The notes: generated by a model not told the origin, from the sequence alone. A DNA stretch of 43,366 nt from Methylobacteriaceae bacterium (GCA_019244955.1 JAFASC010000051.1:1-43366); one strand, 5' to 3'; shown: positions 20,049 through 30,583, counted from the stretch's first letter. A program made the numbers and translations.

Positions 20049-20180
20049 GCTTTAATAAAGCGCGGCCTTATTCCTCAAAAACCGCTCCAAGCGCAGCAAT
20101 TGGCTGCAACCAATTCCTGTCAAGCTCGTTAATCGGGTGTGCGAGAACGCACAGCCTATAGGGCGCATCGCTTTATAGGT
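20049..20180 (+). other. Dense array of inverted repeats; candidate structured leader RNA
   Basis: GCTTT-AAT-AAAGC (20049-20061); GCAGC-AATTG-GCTGC (20093-20107) overlapping AATTGG-CTGCAA-CCAATT (20098-20115); TGTGCG-AGAA-CGCACA (20138-20153); CCTATAGGGCG-CAT-CGCTTTATAGG (20155-20179). Confidence 0.5.
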
Positions 20181-20219
20181 CGTCCGGTCAACGGCAAGAG
20201 CCGCGACAGGAGGGGTCAG

Positions 20220-20519
20220 ATGATCGAGCAGAAAGACAAGCTGGTGGCGACCCGCGCTACCCGGATTGTCGTCGCGTTGACCGCCGTCACTTGCGTTGGT
20301 GCCGTCGTCGCCGCTGCCCCGGTCGGGCTGACCAGTGCCGTCCAGGCTGCCAAGCCGAAAATCGAGCGCACCGGCTTCCGTCCGCTTGCCGAAGGCCCGA
20401 CCCTGCAGGTCGGCAAACAATTCGGCGCCGATGATGAAGATTGCATCGTCAAAGTGACCCGCGTCCAGGGTCCGGACGGCCGCATCTACGTCACTCGCGG
20501 CTCCACCTGCGGCGAGTGA
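20220..20519 (+). CDS. Small secreted/membrane-anchored hypothetical protein
   Basis: MIEQKDKLVATRATRIVVALTAVTCVGAVVAAAPVGLTSAVQAAKPKIERTGFRPLAEGPTLQVGKQFGADDEDCIVKVTRVQGPDGRIYVTRGSTCGE; AGGAGGGG SD upstream. Confidence 0.72.
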   Translation: MIEQKDKLVATRATRIVVALTAVTCVGAVVAAAPVGLTSAVQAAKPKIERTGFRPLAEGPTLQVGKQFGADDEDCIVKVTRVQGPDGRIYVTRGSTCGE

Positions 20520-20603
20520 TCTTCGCTCCCCTTAAAGCAGCGATTATCGGCGTCCCCTAAACGGGCTTGCCATTCGCCCGGCCGCACATGACCTGTTGGA
20601 CGA

Positions 20604-21659
20604 ATGCGCGCGTCCGACCTTCTCAAAACCACACCGGCGGGCCTCTATTGCGCCGCCGGGGATTTCCACATCGATCCGCTTCGCCCGGTCAAGCGCGCGC
20701 TGATCACGCACGGCCATTCCGACCATGCACGTGCCGGCCATGAATCGGTGCTGGCAACACGCGAGACGCTCGCCATCATGGGCGTGCGCTGCGGTCCCGA
20801 TTTCGCCGGCGCGACTCAAGCCGCCGCTTACGGCGAGCGCATCGGCATTGATGGGCTGACCGTCTCGTTCCATCCGGCCGGTCACGTGCTTGGCTCGGCG
20901 CAAATTTGCGTTGAGGCGAAAGGATTGCGCGTCGTCATCTCCGGCGATTACAAGCGCGCGCGTGATCCGACCTGCGCTCCCTTCGAGCTTGTCCCATGTG
21001 ATGTCTTCATCAGCGAGGCGACGTTTGGCCTGCCGGTCTTCCGCCACCCCGACGCAGCGCACGAAATTGCGCGGCTCATCGATTCATGCCGGCTCTTTCC
21101 GGAGCGCGCGCATCTTGTCGGTGCGTATTCGCTCGGCAAGGCGCAGCGCATCATGGCGCTGCTCCGGGAGGCCGGTTGGCAGCGCCCGATTTACATCCAC
21201 GGCACGATGGAGAAGCTGACCCGCTTCTATGAGCGCGAAGGCATCGATCTCGGCGAGGTCATCCGCGTCACCGGCCCGGAGCGGCCGAAACTCGGCGGCG
21301 AGGTCGTCATCTGTCCACCCTCCGCTTTGCAGGAATTATGGTCGCGACGTTTTCCGGAGCCGGTGCCGGCTTTTGCCTCGGGTTGGATGCGTGTTCGTGC
21401 GCGGGCTCGTCAACGCGGGGTCGAGCTGCCGCTCGTCATCTCCGATCACGCCGATTGGGACGAACTCTGCGAAACCATTCTCGCCACCGGCTGCTCCGAG
21501 CTTTGGGTGACGCATGGCGAGGAAGATGCACTTGTCCATTGGGCGAGCGGCCAAGGGCTTGCCGCGCGGCCGCTGCATTTGATCGGTTACGGCGAGGAAG
21601 AGGTCGAGGCTTGTGAGCCGGCGATTCCTTCCGATGAGGCCGATCCGGCGCTTATATGA
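20604..21659 (+). CDS. Ligase-associated DNA damage response exonuclease (MBL-fold/beta-CASP)
   Basis: ALITHGHSDHARAGHESVLATRETLAIMGVRCG (HxHxDH), FHPAGHVLGSAQICVE, VISGDYKRARDPTCAPFELVPCDVFISEATFGLPVFRHP. Confidence 0.92.
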   Translation: MRASDLLKTTPAGLYCAAGDFHIDPLRPVKRALITHGHSDHARAGHESVLATRETLAIMGVRCGPDFAGATQAAAYGERIGIDGLTVSFHPAGHVLGSAQICVEAKGLRVVISGDYKRARDPTCAPFELVPCDVFISEATFGLPVFRHPDAAHEIARLIDSCRLFPERAHLVGAYSLGKAQRIMALLREAGWQRPIYIHGTMEKLTRFYEREGIDLGEVIRVTGPERPKLGGEVVICPPSALQELWSRRFPEPVPAFASGWMRVRARARQRGVELPLVISDHADWDELCETILATGCSELWVTHGEEDALVHWASGQGLAARPLHLIGYGEEEVEACEPAIPSDEADPALI

Positions 21660-23329
21660 ACCGCTTCGCCGAGCTTCTGGATCGCCTGTCTTTCGAGCCG
21701 TCGCGCAACAATAAACTGCGGCTGATGACCGATTATTTCCGTTCGACGCCTGATCCGGAGCGCGGCTACGCGCTGGCGGCGCTGACCGGCGCGCTCGGCT
21801 TCCAGCATGCGAAACCTGGATTGATCCGCGCGCTCATAAGCGAGCGCGTCGATCCGACCCTCTTCTACATGTCCTATGATTACGTCGGCGATCTCTCGGA
21901 GACGGTCGCGCTGCTTTGGCCCGAGCCCGCTGCGACGGCGGCCGGCGCGGGGCATAACCGGCCGCCCTTGGCTTTGTCGGAGGTTGTCACGACGCTCGCG
22001 ACATCGGGCAAGCTCGATCTGCCGCGCATCCTGGCGCGTTGGCTTGACGCACTCGACGAGATTGGCCGCTGGGCCCTCTTAAAACTGATCACCGGGTCGC
22101 TGCGCGTCGGCGTGTCGGCGCGGCTCGCCAAGACCGCCGTCGGCGATATCGGCGGCAAGCAACCTAACGAGATCGAAGAAGTCTGGCATGGTCTCTCGCC
22201 GCCTTACATCGACCTGTTCGCTTGGGTGGAGGGGCGGGAGGCTCGGCCCGAAGCGACCGACCCGGCGCCGTTCCGCCCACCGATGCTGGCGCATCCGATC
22301 GAAGAGGCGGACCTCGCCGTGCTCAACCCTGAAGATTTTTCCGCGGAGTGGAAATGGGACGGCATCCGCATGCAGGTCGTTGCCGGCCATGACGCGACCG
22401 GTAAGCGAGTCTTGCGCATGTTCTCGCGTACCGGCGAGGAAAACACGCACGCCTTTCCCGATCTCGCCGAGGCGCTGGCGCACCTGCCGGCACAAGATTT
22501 TGCCATCGACGGCGAGCTGTTGATCCTCCGCGAGGGCCGCGTGCAGCCATTCTCGATTCTGCAGCAGCGGCTCAACCGCAAGGCGGTTTCGGCCAAACAC
22601 ATGGCGGATTTTCCTGCGCATGTGCGCGCCTATGATCTTCTGTCGCTGAACGGAGAGGACTTCCGCCCGTTTGCTTTCTGCGACCGGCGTAAGCGGCTCG
22701 AAGCTTTCGTTGCGGAATGCAACGAGCCGCGGCTCGATCTCTCGCCCATCGTGCCTTTCAAGAGCTGGGAAGACCTCGCGGCGGCGCGCGCCGATCCCGC
22801 CAGCGCCGGCGCGGAAGCGGACGCCGCCGCAGTCGAAGGCATCATGCTGAAGCGCGTCGACTCGATCTATGTGCCGGGCCGGCCGAAAGGCCCGTGGTAT
22901 AAATGGAAGCGCGATCCCTTCAACGTCGATGCCGTCATGATGTATGCGCAGCGCGGTCACGGTAAGCGCTCCTCGTTTTACTCGGACTATACGTTCGGTT
23001 GTTGGCGCGAGGGCGAGAACGGCGAAGAACTGGTGCCGATAGGAAAAGCCTATTCCGGAATTACCGACGAAGAGCTCGCCCAACTCGATCGCTACGTCCG
23101 CAATCACACAATCAACCGCTTCGGTCCTGTCCGTGAGGTCGAATATTCGCGCGACAAGGGCCTCGTTCTGGAGATCGCATTCGAAGGCATCAATTGGTCG
23201 AGCCGGCACAAATCCGGAGTCGCGCTGCGCTTCCCGCGGATCAACCGCATCCGCTGGGACAAGCCGGCGAAAGACGCGGATCGGATTGAGGTTTTGGAGG
23301 GGCTTTTGAGGCAACGCGAATCGGCCTGA
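21656..23329 (+). CDS. ATP-dependent DNA ligase of the ligase-associated DNA damage response cassette
   Basis: [11 protein letters not shown] (nucleotidyl-Lys motif I), [22 protein letters not shown]; start overlaps the exonuclease stop (ATGA). Confidence 0.93.
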   Translation: MNRFAELLDRLSFEPSRNNKLRLMTDYFRSTPDPERGYALAALTGALGFQHAKPGLIRALISERVDPTLFYMSYDYVGDLSETVALLWPEPAATAAGAGHNRPPLALSEVVTTLATSGKLDLPRILARWLDALDEIGRWALLKLITGSLRVGVSARLAKTAVGDIGGKQPNEIEEVWHGLSPPYIDLFAWVEGREARPEATDPAPFRPPMLAHPIEEADLAVLNPEDFSAEWKWDGIRMQVVAGHDATGKRVLRMFSRTGEENTHAFPDLAEALAHLPAQDFAIDGELLILREGRVQPFSILQQRLNRKAVSAKHMADFPAHVRAYDLLSLNGEDFRPFAFCDRRKRLEAFVAECNEPRLDLSPIVPFKSWEDLAAARADPASAGAEADAAAVEGIMLKRVDSIYVPGRPKGPWYKWKRDPFNVDAVMMYAQRGHGKRSSFYSDYTFGCWREGENGEELVPIGKAYSGITDEELAQLDRYVRNHTINRFGPVREVEYSRDKGLVLEIAFEGINWSSRHKSGVALRFPRINRIRWDKPAKDADRIEVLEGLLRQRESA

Positions 23330-23372
23330 GCGCGCCCGTGACATCAGCCGCGACTCCTGCTTAGTGCCGGCC

Positions 23373-26099
23373 ATGACGGTGCAACCGCAGCCCCCGGCCG
23401 CTTTCCGGCCGCCCGCCTCCGCAGAGGGCGCGCGGCCGACGCCGATGATGGCGCAATATATCGAGATCAAGGCCGCCAATCCGGATTGCCTGCTGTTCTA
23501 TCGCATGGGCGATTTCTACGAGCTCTTCTTCGAAGATGCGGAAATCGCCTCGCGCGCGCTCGGTATCGTGCTGACGAAGCGCGGCAAGCATCTCGGCGAC
23601 GACATTGCCATGTGCGGCGTGCCGATCGAGCGCGCCGACGATTATTTGCAGCGGCTCATCGCGCTCGGGCATCGCGTCGCCGTCTGCGAGCAGATAGAAG
23701 ACCCGGCGGAAGCCAGGAAGCGCGGACCGAAATCGGTCGTGCAGCGCCAAGTCGTGCGTCTCGTCACGCCGGGAACCATCACCGAAGAGCGGCTGCTCGA
23801 TCCCCACCGCGCCAACGCATTCGCGGCGGTAGCGCGCGTGAAAGCATCGGATGAGACCTGGCGCTACGGCATTGCCTGCGTCGACATCTCGACTGGAGCG
23901 TTTTCGGTCACGGAGACGGACGCGCCCGGCCTCGCCGCGGAATTGGCGCGGCTCGAGCCGCGCGAGATCGTCGCGGCGGACTCGCTCTGTGCCGACGACA
24001 GGATTGCCACGAATTTGCGCGGCACAGGTCTGCCCCTGACGCCGCTCGGGCGGGAGAGCGGCGATGGCGTGAGCGCAGAACGCCGACTCTGCGGATTTTA
24101 CGGCGTCACGACTCTCGATGGGTTTGGCGTGCTCTCGCGTGCGGAAACCAGCGCAGCCGCCATGGCGCTGCACTTCATCGAGCGCACCCAAATCAACACA
24201 CGACCCAATCTTGCGCGTCCGACGCGTGTTCGGCGCGATCACGTCCTGGAGATCGACCCGGCAACCCGCACGAATCTCGAACTGACGCGCACGCTTGCAG
24301 GCGACCGCATCGGCTCGCTGCTCGCCACGATCGACCGCACAGTCACGCCCCCAGGTGCGCGGCTTCTCGCGGAGCGGCTGGCGGCGCCTTTGACAGGCGT
24401 CAATGCGATTGCGCAACGGCAAGCGAGCGTGACGTTTTTTGTCGAAGGGCGCGACCTGCGGAGCGATGTCCGTGCCGAGCTTAAGCGGGCGCCGGATTTC
24501 ATGCGTTCGTTGTCGCGGCTCGCACTTGGACGCGGCGGCCCGCGCGATCTGGAAGCCTTGCGAGCCGGGCTTGTAGCTGCGCACGAGCTCACTCGGCTGC
24601 TTTCCGTGGGTCAGCTCCCGGATGAACTCGAGCGCGCTCACGTCGCGCTCGGAGACGTCGACCACAACATCGCCGCAGCGCTCGCCGCGGCACTTGCGCC
24701 CGATCTGCCGCTCGATCGCCGCGCCGGCAATTTCATCGCGAGTGGACACGATGCGGCGCTCGACGAAGCGCGCGCGCTACGCGACGAAAGCCGGCGCGTC
24801 ATTGCCAGCCTGCAGACGCGCTATTGCGAACTCGCCGAGATCAGGCAGATCAAGATCAAGCACAACAATTTTTTAGGGTATTTTATCGAAGTGCCGCAGG
24901 TGCACGGCGAGAGGCTGATCAAGCCGCCACTCAACGCGACGTTCATCCATCGCCAGACGATGGCGGAGGCGATGCGCTTCTCGACGAGCGAATTATCCGA
25001 GCTCGAGGCGAAAATCGCCTCCGCAGCCGATCGTGCGTTGGCGCAGGAATTGGCAATTTTCGATCGCCTCGCGGCAATCGTGCTCGACGCAGCCGAGCCG
25101 ATCAAGGCGGCTGCGCAAGCGCTCGCGGAGATCGATGTCGCTGCCGCACTGGCGGAGATCGCCTCGGCGAAGGATTGGGTCAAGCCGGAGATCGAGTCCG
25201 ATACTGCTTTCTTGATCGAGCAGGGGCGTCATCCCGTCGTCGAAGCGGCGCTCGCCGCCACCGGCGAGCCCTTTGTCGCCAACGATTGCGATCTCTCCGG
25301 CGACGGCGACAACGCCGGTCGCATCGCCATCGTCACCGGCCCGAATATGGCGGGCAAGTCGACCTACCTGCGCCAGAACGCGCTCATCGTGGTGCTCGCG
25401 CAGATGGGCTCCTACGTGCCGGCGAAGCGCGCGCGACTCGGCGTTGTCGACCGTCTGTTCTCGCGCGTCGGCGCGGCGGACGATCTCGCGCGCGGGCGTT
25501 CGACCTTCATGGTCGAGATGGTCGAGACCGCGGCGATTCTCAACCAGGCGACGGCGCGCTCGCTCGTCATTCTCGACGAGATCGGCCGCGGTACGGCGAC
25601 GTTCGACGGGCTCTCGATCGCCTGGGCGACGATGGAGCATTTGCACGAGAACAATCGCGCGCGGGCCTTGTTTGCCACGCATTTTCACGAGCTGACGGAA
25701 CTTGCGAAGCAGCTGCCGCGCGTGACCAATCTGACCATGCGTGTGACCGACTGGAACGGCGAAGTCGTCTTCCTGCACGAAGTGCTGCCCGGCGCGGCGG
25801 ATCGCTCTTACGGCATCCAGGTTGCGAAGCTCGCGGGCTTGCCTCCGGCCGTCGTCGCGCGCGCGCAGGAAATCTTGCGTCTGCTCGAAGCTTCCGACCG
25901 GCGCACGCCGGTCGAGACCTTGATTGCCGACCTGCCGTTGTTCTCGCATGCGGCGCAAAACATTACGCCTGTGACGGCACGCTCGCCGGCAGACCCGGTG
26001 CGCGACACGCTCTCGGCTATCGACCCGGATGCGCTCAGTCCGCGCGAGGCGTTGGAAGCTTTGTACAAGCTGAAGGACTCCGCACGGGACAAAACGTGA
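23373..26099 (+). CDS. mutS: DNA mismatch repair protein MutS
   Basis: [97 protein letters not shown]. Confidence 0.97.
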   Translation: MTVQPQPPAAFRPPASAEGARPTPMMAQYIEIKAANPDCLLFYRMGDFYELFFEDAEIASRALGIVLTKRGKHLGDDIAMCGVPIERADDYLQRLIALGHRVAVCEQIEDPAEARKRGPKSVVQRQVVRLVTPGTITEERLLDPHRANAFAAVARVKASDETWRYGIACVDISTGAFSVTETDAPGLAAELARLEPREIVAADSLCADDRIATNLRGTGLPLTPLGRESGDGVSAERRLCGFYGVTTLDGFGVLSRAETSAAAMALHFIERTQINTRPNLARPTRVRRDHVLEIDPATRTNLELTRTLAGDRIGSLLATIDRTVTPPGARLLAERLAAPLTGVNAIAQRQASVTFFVEGRDLRSDVRAELKRAPDFMRSLSRLALGRGGPRDLEALRAGLVAAHELTRLLSVGQLPDELERAHVALGDVDHNIAAALAAALAPDLPLDRRAGNFIASGHDAALDEARALRDESRRVIASLQTRYCELAEIRQIKIKHNNFLGYFIEVPQVHGERLIKPPLNATFIHRQTMAEAMRFSTSELSELEAKIASAADRALAQELAIFDRLAAIVLDAAEPIKAAAQALAEIDVAAALAEIASAKDWVKPEIESDTAFLIEQGRHPVVEAALAATGEPFVANDCDLSGDGDNAGRIAIVTGPNMAGKSTYLRQNALIVVLAQMGSYVPAKRARLGVVDRLFSRVGAADDLARGRSTFMVEMVETAAILNQATARSLVILDEIGRGTATFDGLSIAWATMEHLHENNRARALFATHFHELTELAKQLPRVTNLTMRVTDWNGEVVFLHEVLPGAADRSYGIQVAKLAGLPPAVVARAQEILRLLEASDRRTPVETLIADLPLFSHAAQNITPVTARSPADPVRDTLSAIDPDALSPREALEALYKLKDSARDKT

Positions 26100-26203
26100 G
26101 CGCGACGGCCAAGCGGCTCATGTGGTTTGTCGGCTTGTGGGCGGCTGGCGTTATCGTTGTTGCGGCCGTGGCCCTCGTTATTCGCGCTGCCTTGCGACTG
26201 TAG
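26096..26203 (+). CDS. 35-aa single-TM peptide, DUF2474-like
   Basis: GTG start overlapping the mutS TGA: (V/M)[34 protein letters not shown]. Not listed as a separate ORF in the track (tail of a mutS shadow frame). Confidence 0.6.
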   Translation: MSATAKRLMWFVGLWAAGVIVVAAVALVIRAALRL

Positions 26204-26216
26204 CGTCGCTCCAGGC

Positions 26217-27143
26217 CTAATTACCGCCGGTTGCCGCCAGGTTCCGGTAAAAATGCGAGATGCCTTCGTACCATTGATGCCGGGCCTCGAGGTGCTGCAT
26301 GCCGGGTTGATGCACCGGCAGCCGAAGCGTCTGCACCAGTGTTTCGATTTCGCGCCGACCGCTGAGCTGGGATGACGTCAGCGTCTGATTCTGCACCGCC
26401 GTTTCGATCGGATCGAGTGCCGTCAGGCCGATCGGGAAGAGCTCGCGAAAAATGACGCGATCGTGCAACCCCTCGGCGACGCGGAACTGCAGCTCCGCCG
26501 ACATGCGCTGCAAGCTCATGCCGACCTGCCGCGCGTTGTTGGATTGAATCGAGAGGCTGCGATTGCGCACGAGCACCCAGTCGATGATCCCGTTATCGAC
26601 GAGGCGACGTTTCCGGCGTGCTTCGAGAACGAGATCGGCATAATGCGCAACATTGCCGCGCAGCGAGCGGTCGTGATGAACGCGCGAGAACACGTCGACA
26701 TCGATGAAGCTCTCGTTCACGGGCGACACCAGCGTGTCGGCAAGTGAATGCGCAAGGCGCATCAGATAGGAGTCGCTCGCCGGCGTATCGATCACAACGA
26801 ACTCGTAGGAATGCTCCACGGCCGCAATCGCTTCGGCAAAAGCGCTGAATTCCATGGTTTCGTTGTCGCGAAGATTATCGGAAGCACCGCGGTCGAGCGC
26901 GTAATGCAACGGCAGCTCGACGGGCCAGGGTGCCGACTGCGCCCACGAGCGGCGATTCTCGAGGAAACGCGTCAGCGTGCGCTGCCGGACATCGAGGTCG
27001 ATGGAGGCGACGCGATAGCCCGCTTTCAACAAAGCGATCGTGAGATGGATCGAGAGCGTCGACTTGCCGGTGCCGCCCTTCTCGTTTCCGAGGACGATCA
27101 CATGGGCGCTTCTGAGGTCCGGGCTGTCGAAATGCTCGCTCAT
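26217..27143 (-). CDS. mipZ: MipZ-like division-plane positioning ATPase (ParA/MinD superfamily)
   Basis: AHVIVLGNEKGGTGKSTLSIHLTIALLKAGYRVASIDLDVRQRTLTRFLENRRSW; VIDTPASDSYLMRLAHSLADTLVSPVNESFIDVDVF; GLHDRVIFRELFPIGLTALD. Confidence 0.9.
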   Translation of the reverse strand: MSEHFDSPDLRSAHVIVLGNEKGGTGKSTLSIHLTIALLKAGYRVASIDLDVRQRTLTRFLENRRSWAQSAPWPVELPLHYALDRGASDNLRDNETMEFSAFAEAIAAVEHSYEFVVIDTPASDSYLMRLAHSLADTLVSPVNESFIDVDVFSRVHHDRSLRGNVAHYADLVLEARRKRRLVDNGIIDWVLVRNRSLSIQSNNARQVGMSLQRMSAELQFRVAEGLHDRVIFRELFPIGLTALDPIETAVQNQTLTSSQLSGRREIETLVQTLRLPVHQPGMQHLEARHQWYEGISHFYRNLAATGGN

Positions 27144-27204
27144 CGGCGCGATCGCCGGACGCAAGCGCTATACCGCCGTGGCAATGTTTGACGAATCAGG
27201 CGTG

Positions 27205-28398
27205 TCATTCGCGATAGTCGTAAATCCAGTCCTGACGCGCCAACATTCGCCGCGCCCCCAAAACGCGCATCACAATATCGCGAGCCAAAGCCGCCGGCTC
27301 CGCCATGTGGTAGATGTCGCCTTGCCGTCGCGAGGCGCCCTGAAGGCGCGCGGTGCGTACGGTTCTCGCCTGCTCATACATTTTGAACCCGGCAGCGATA
27401 TCGCTGTTTGCCGCAAGCGCAAGCTCCAGCGCGGCGGCATCCTCGATTGCCTGCGCCGCGCCTTGCGCCAGAAACGGCAGCATCGGATGGGCAGCGTCGC
27501 CGGCAAGCGTAACGCGGCCCACGCTCCAGTGCTCGAGCGGCGGACGATCGAAGAGCCGCCAGCTGCGCCATTCTGCGGGTGCGGAGAGGAGAGCATGTGC
27601 CTTCGTATGCCAGCGCGCCAAGGCGCGCCGCAGGATCGCTGGATCGCGCGTCCCGCTCCAAAAATCAGCGCTCTCCCCCTCGTCGTGGGAATCCTCCGCA
27701 ATCGCCACCATGTTCACACATCTGCCGCCGCACAGGGGGTAATGCACCAGGTGGGCGCGCTTGCCGAGCCAGAGATTGACGTCAGGGGCGGCAAATTCCT
27801 CCGGCAATTGCGCGGTGGGCACTAGCGCGCGCCATGCGGTGCGGCGCGCGGCTTGCGGCGGCAGATCGCCAGGCAATTCCAAACGCTGGCGCACCTCCGA
27901 CCACAGGCCGTCCGCGCCGATCAGCGCGGCCCCGTCGAAACGCAGGCGGATCAAGCCATGCTTGGCGCCGACGGCAACTCCGTCCTGATCGGCCGCAAAA
28001 CCCGCAACAGCGACACCAAGCCGAACTTCGATCGCGGGCTCATCCGCCACGGCCGCGCGCAATGCCTGCTGCAGGTCGGCGCGATGTGCGACAAGGTAAG
28101 GCGCGCCCCAGCGTGTCTCCGCATCTTCAAGCGGCAGTCGCGCGAGCACCGCGCCATCGCGCCCGCGGCGGATCACGACCGCGCGTGGTTTAAGGGCTGC
28201 GCCGCCCAGTCGCTCCAGCACGCTCCAGCGCCGCAGATGGCGGCTCGCATTGGGTGAGAGCTGGATCCCGGCCCCCGCTTCCAGCAGTGCCGGGGCCTTT
28301 TCGAGCACGAGCACGCGTCGCCCATCGCGCGCGATCGCCAATGCCGCCGAGAGGCCGGCAATTCCGGCCCCGGCGATTATGATCGGTAGCTCCCTCAC
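27205..28398 (-). CDS. FAD-dependent monooxygenase (salicylate-hydroxylase-like)
   Basis: IIIAGAGIAGLSAALAIARDGRRVLVLEKAPALLEAGAGIQLSPNASRHL (GxGxxG); VTLAGDAAHPMLPFLAQGAAQAIEDAAAL. Confidence 0.88.
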   Translation of the reverse strand: MRELPIIIAGAGIAGLSAALAIARDGRRVLVLEKAPALLEAGAGIQLSPNASRHLRRWSVLERLGGAALKPRAVVIRRGRDGAVLARLPLEDAETRWGAPYLVAHRADLQQALRAAVADEPAIEVRLGVAVAGFAADQDGVAVGAKHGLIRLRFDGAALIGADGLWSEVRQRLELPGDLPPQAARRTAWRALVPTAQLPEEFAAPDVNLWLGKRAHLVHYPLCGGRCVNMVAIAEDSHDEGESADFWSGTRDPAILRRALARWHTKAHALLSAPAEWRSWRLFDRPPLEHWSVGRVTLAGDAAHPMLPFLAQGAAQAIEDAAALELALAANSDIAAGFKMYEQARTVRTARLQGASRRQGDIYHMAEPAALARDIVMRVLGARRMLARQDWIYDYRE

Positions 28399-28428
28399 GC
28401 ACTTTCAGCCGAGCGGCCCGGCCCGATA

Positions 28429-28683
28429 TCAGGTGACCTTCTCGACCTCCACGGGCGCGAATTCGCAGGCCGGCGGATCGCAGATTCCGGCGAGCGAGGC
28501 ATCATAGACAAAGAGCGTCGAGCAATAGGAACAGACCGCCTCGCTCTCCTCGCCCATATCGATGAAAATGTGCGGATGGTCGAACGGCGGCAACGCGCCG
28601 ACGCACATGAATTCCTTCACGCGGATGCGGATTTTCGGCACGCCCGGCTCATTGTGGAAATGCGGAATGAGGTGGTCGGCCAT
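28429..28683 (-). CDS. zf-CHCC zinc-finger protein (NDUFS6-like)
   Basis: From ATG 28683: MADHLIPHFHNEPGVPKIRIRVKEFMCVGALPPFDHPHIFIDMGEESEAVCSYCSTLFVY, a C...H...CxxC pattern. Confidence 0.85.
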   Translation of the reverse strand: MADHLIPHFHNEPGVPKIRIRVKEFMCVGALPPFDHPHIFIDMGEESEAVCSYCSTLFVYDASLAGICDPPACEFAPVEVEKVT

Positions 28684-28832
28684 TGCTCGCTCGTGCTGCC
28701 CAAAGTCGCGCCGCGACCATAGGCAGGGGCGGGAGAGCCGACAAGCGTCATGATTTCGCAGGGCGATGCAGCGCAGGCGGCTTGCACGCCGAGTCTTCCC
28801 CGCTATGGTGCGCGCCAAAACCGGACGGCATC

Positions 28833-29597
28833 ATGGAAGAGTTTTCTTCGAACGGCGTACGCATTGCTTTCATCGACGAGAGACCTGACAACGACCGTGG
28901 CGAACCGATCCTGCTGATCCACGGTTTCGCCTCCACCCACGCGGTCAACTGGTTGTTTCCGCTCTGGGTGCGGACCTTGAACGGCGCCGGGCGCCGCGTC
29001 ATAGCGCTCGACAATCGCGGCCACGGACGCAGTCAAAAGCTGTACGATCCTAAGGACTATCACACCGCGATCATGGCCGAGGATTCGCGCAATCTGCTCG
29101 ATCATCTCGGCATCGAATATGCCGATGTCATGGGCTATTCGATGGGCGCCCGCATTGGCGCGTTTCTCGTCCTTGCCCACCGCGATCGTGTGCGCTCATT
29201 GGTGATGGGGGGTCTCGGCAGCCACTTGATGGAAGGATTCGGGCTGCCCGTCTCGATCGCTGAGGCGATGGAAGCCGAAACGATCGAAGAGCTGCGTGAT
29301 CCGCAGCAGAAAATGTTCCGCGGCTTTGCCGAGGCGACGAAGAGCGACCGGCGGGCGCTGGCCGCCTGCATCCGCGGCTCGCGGCAGGTTCTGACACCCG
29401 AGCAGGTTCATGATATCGACGTCCCGACTCTGGTTTGCGTCGGCACGCGCGACGAGGTCGCCGGCGATCCGCATCCGCTGGCGGAGATGCTGCCGCAGGG
29501 CCGCGCGGTCGACATTCCCGACCGGGATCACAATCGCGCCGTCGGCGACCGCGTCTACAAGCAGGCTGTGCTCGAGTTCCTCGAAGAGCGGCCCTGA
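28833..29597 (+). CDS. Alpha/beta-fold hydrolase
   Basis: ILLIHGFASTHAVNWLFPLW, VIALDNRGHGRS, VMGYSMGARIGAFL, VDIPDRDHNRAVGD. Confidence 0.9.
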   Translation: MEEFSSNGVRIAFIDERPDNDRGEPILLIHGFASTHAVNWLFPLWVRTLNGAGRRVIALDNRGHGRSQKLYDPKDYHTAIMAEDSRNLLDHLGIEYADVMGYSMGARIGAFLVLAHRDRVRSLVMGGLGSHLMEGFGLPVSIAEAMEAETIEELRDPQQKMFRGFAEATKSDRRALAACIRGSRQVLTPEQVHDIDVPTLVCVGTRDEVAGDPHPLAEMLPQGRAVDIPDRDHNRAVGDRVYKQAVLEFLEERP

Positions 29598-29734
29598 CGC
29601 GCGGCAGGCCTCGCGGAAATGCTTTGCTGTCCATGCCTGGGTATCAGAACGTTCATTCTGCCGGGCGGACTTGCTGGACACCTTTTACACCCCACGTTAT
29701 GCCCGAAGCAGGGGCGAGAGCCCGAGGAGTAGCG

Positions 29735-30583
29735 ATGGCCTCTCACGGTTCTGGGCAGGGCTCCGCCCGCGTCGTCGATTTCGGCAAGCACGACCCGATG
29801 CTGGCCCGGGTCCGCCTGGAGGCTGAGGAAGCGGTTCACCGCGAGCCGGACCTGGGCGCCTTCATGTTCGCCAACGTGCTGAACCACGACAGCTTCGAGG
29901 CAATTGTCGTGCACCGCGTCGCCGTGCGGCTCGAGAACCGCGACCTTCCGGGCGATCTCATCCGCCAAATCTACATGGATATCCTGAGCCAGGACGCCTC
30001 GATCGGCGACGCATTCCGAGCCGATGCGATGGCGGTGTTCGATCGCGATCCAGCCTGTACGCGGCTCATCGAGCCGCTTCTCTATTTCAAGGGCTTCCAG
30101 GCTCTCCAAGCCTACCGGCTTGCGCATGCTCTGTGGAGGGCCGGCCGGCGCGATCTCGCGCTCTATCTGCAGAGCCGCTCGTCCGAAGTGTTTCAGGTCG
30201 ACATCAATCCGGCGGCGGTGATCGGTAAGGGCGTTTTCCTCGATCATGCGACCGGCATCGTCATCGGCTCGACGGCGGTGATCGAGGACGACGTTTCCAT
30301 GCTGCAGGGCGTGACCCTCGGCGGGACAGGCAAAGAGACCGGCGACCGTCATCCGAAGATCCGGCGCGGTGTGCTGCTCGGCGCCGGGGCCAAGGTGCTC
30401 GGCAATATCGAAGTCGGCCACTGCTCGCGCGTGGCCTCGGGCTCTGTCGTGTTGCAGGCCGTGCCGCATAACAAGACCGTTGCCGGCGTCCCCGCCCGCG
30501 TCGTCGGTGAGGCGGGCTGCGCCGAGCCGGCGCGCAGCATGGACCAGATCATCGCCGCCAAGCCCGTTGAGACGGCGGTCTGA
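29735..30583 (+). CDS. cysE: Serine O-acetyltransferase
   Basis: PLLYFKGFQALQAYRLAHALWRAGRRDLALYLQSRSSEVFQVDINPAAVIGKGVFLDHATGIVIGSTAVIEDDVSMLQGVTLGGTGKETGDRHPKIRRGVLLGAGAKVLGNIEVG. ATG at 29699 also possible. Confidence 0.95.
   Translation: MASHGSGQGSARVVDFGKHDPMLARVRLEAEEAVHREPDLGAFMFANVLNHDSFEAIVVHRVAVRLENRDLPGDLIRQIYMDILSQDASIGDAFRADAMAVFDRDPACTRLIEPLLYFKGFQALQAYRLAHALWRAGRRDLALYLQSRSSEVFQVDINPAAVIGKGVFLDHATGIVIGSTAVIEDDVSMLQGVTLGGTGKETGDRHPKIRRGVLLGAGAKVLGNIEVGHCSRVASGSVVLQAVPHNKTVAGVPARVVGEAGCAEPARSMDQIIAAKPVETAV

Noticed and set aside
22079-23479. 466-aa minus-strand ORF opposite the DNA ligase
   Set aside because: Shadow ORF of high-GC codon usage; the plus-strand frame has clear ligase motifs and the antisense product has no recognisable domain.
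23361-24749. 462-aa minus-strand ORF opposite mutS
   Set aside because: Arg/Ala-rich antisense shadow of mutS without domain signals.
24824-26095. Main part of the 459-aa plus-strand ORF overlapping mutS
   Set aside because: Out-of-frame Arg-rich shadow of mutS; only its last 35 codons (26096-26203) look real and are reported separately.
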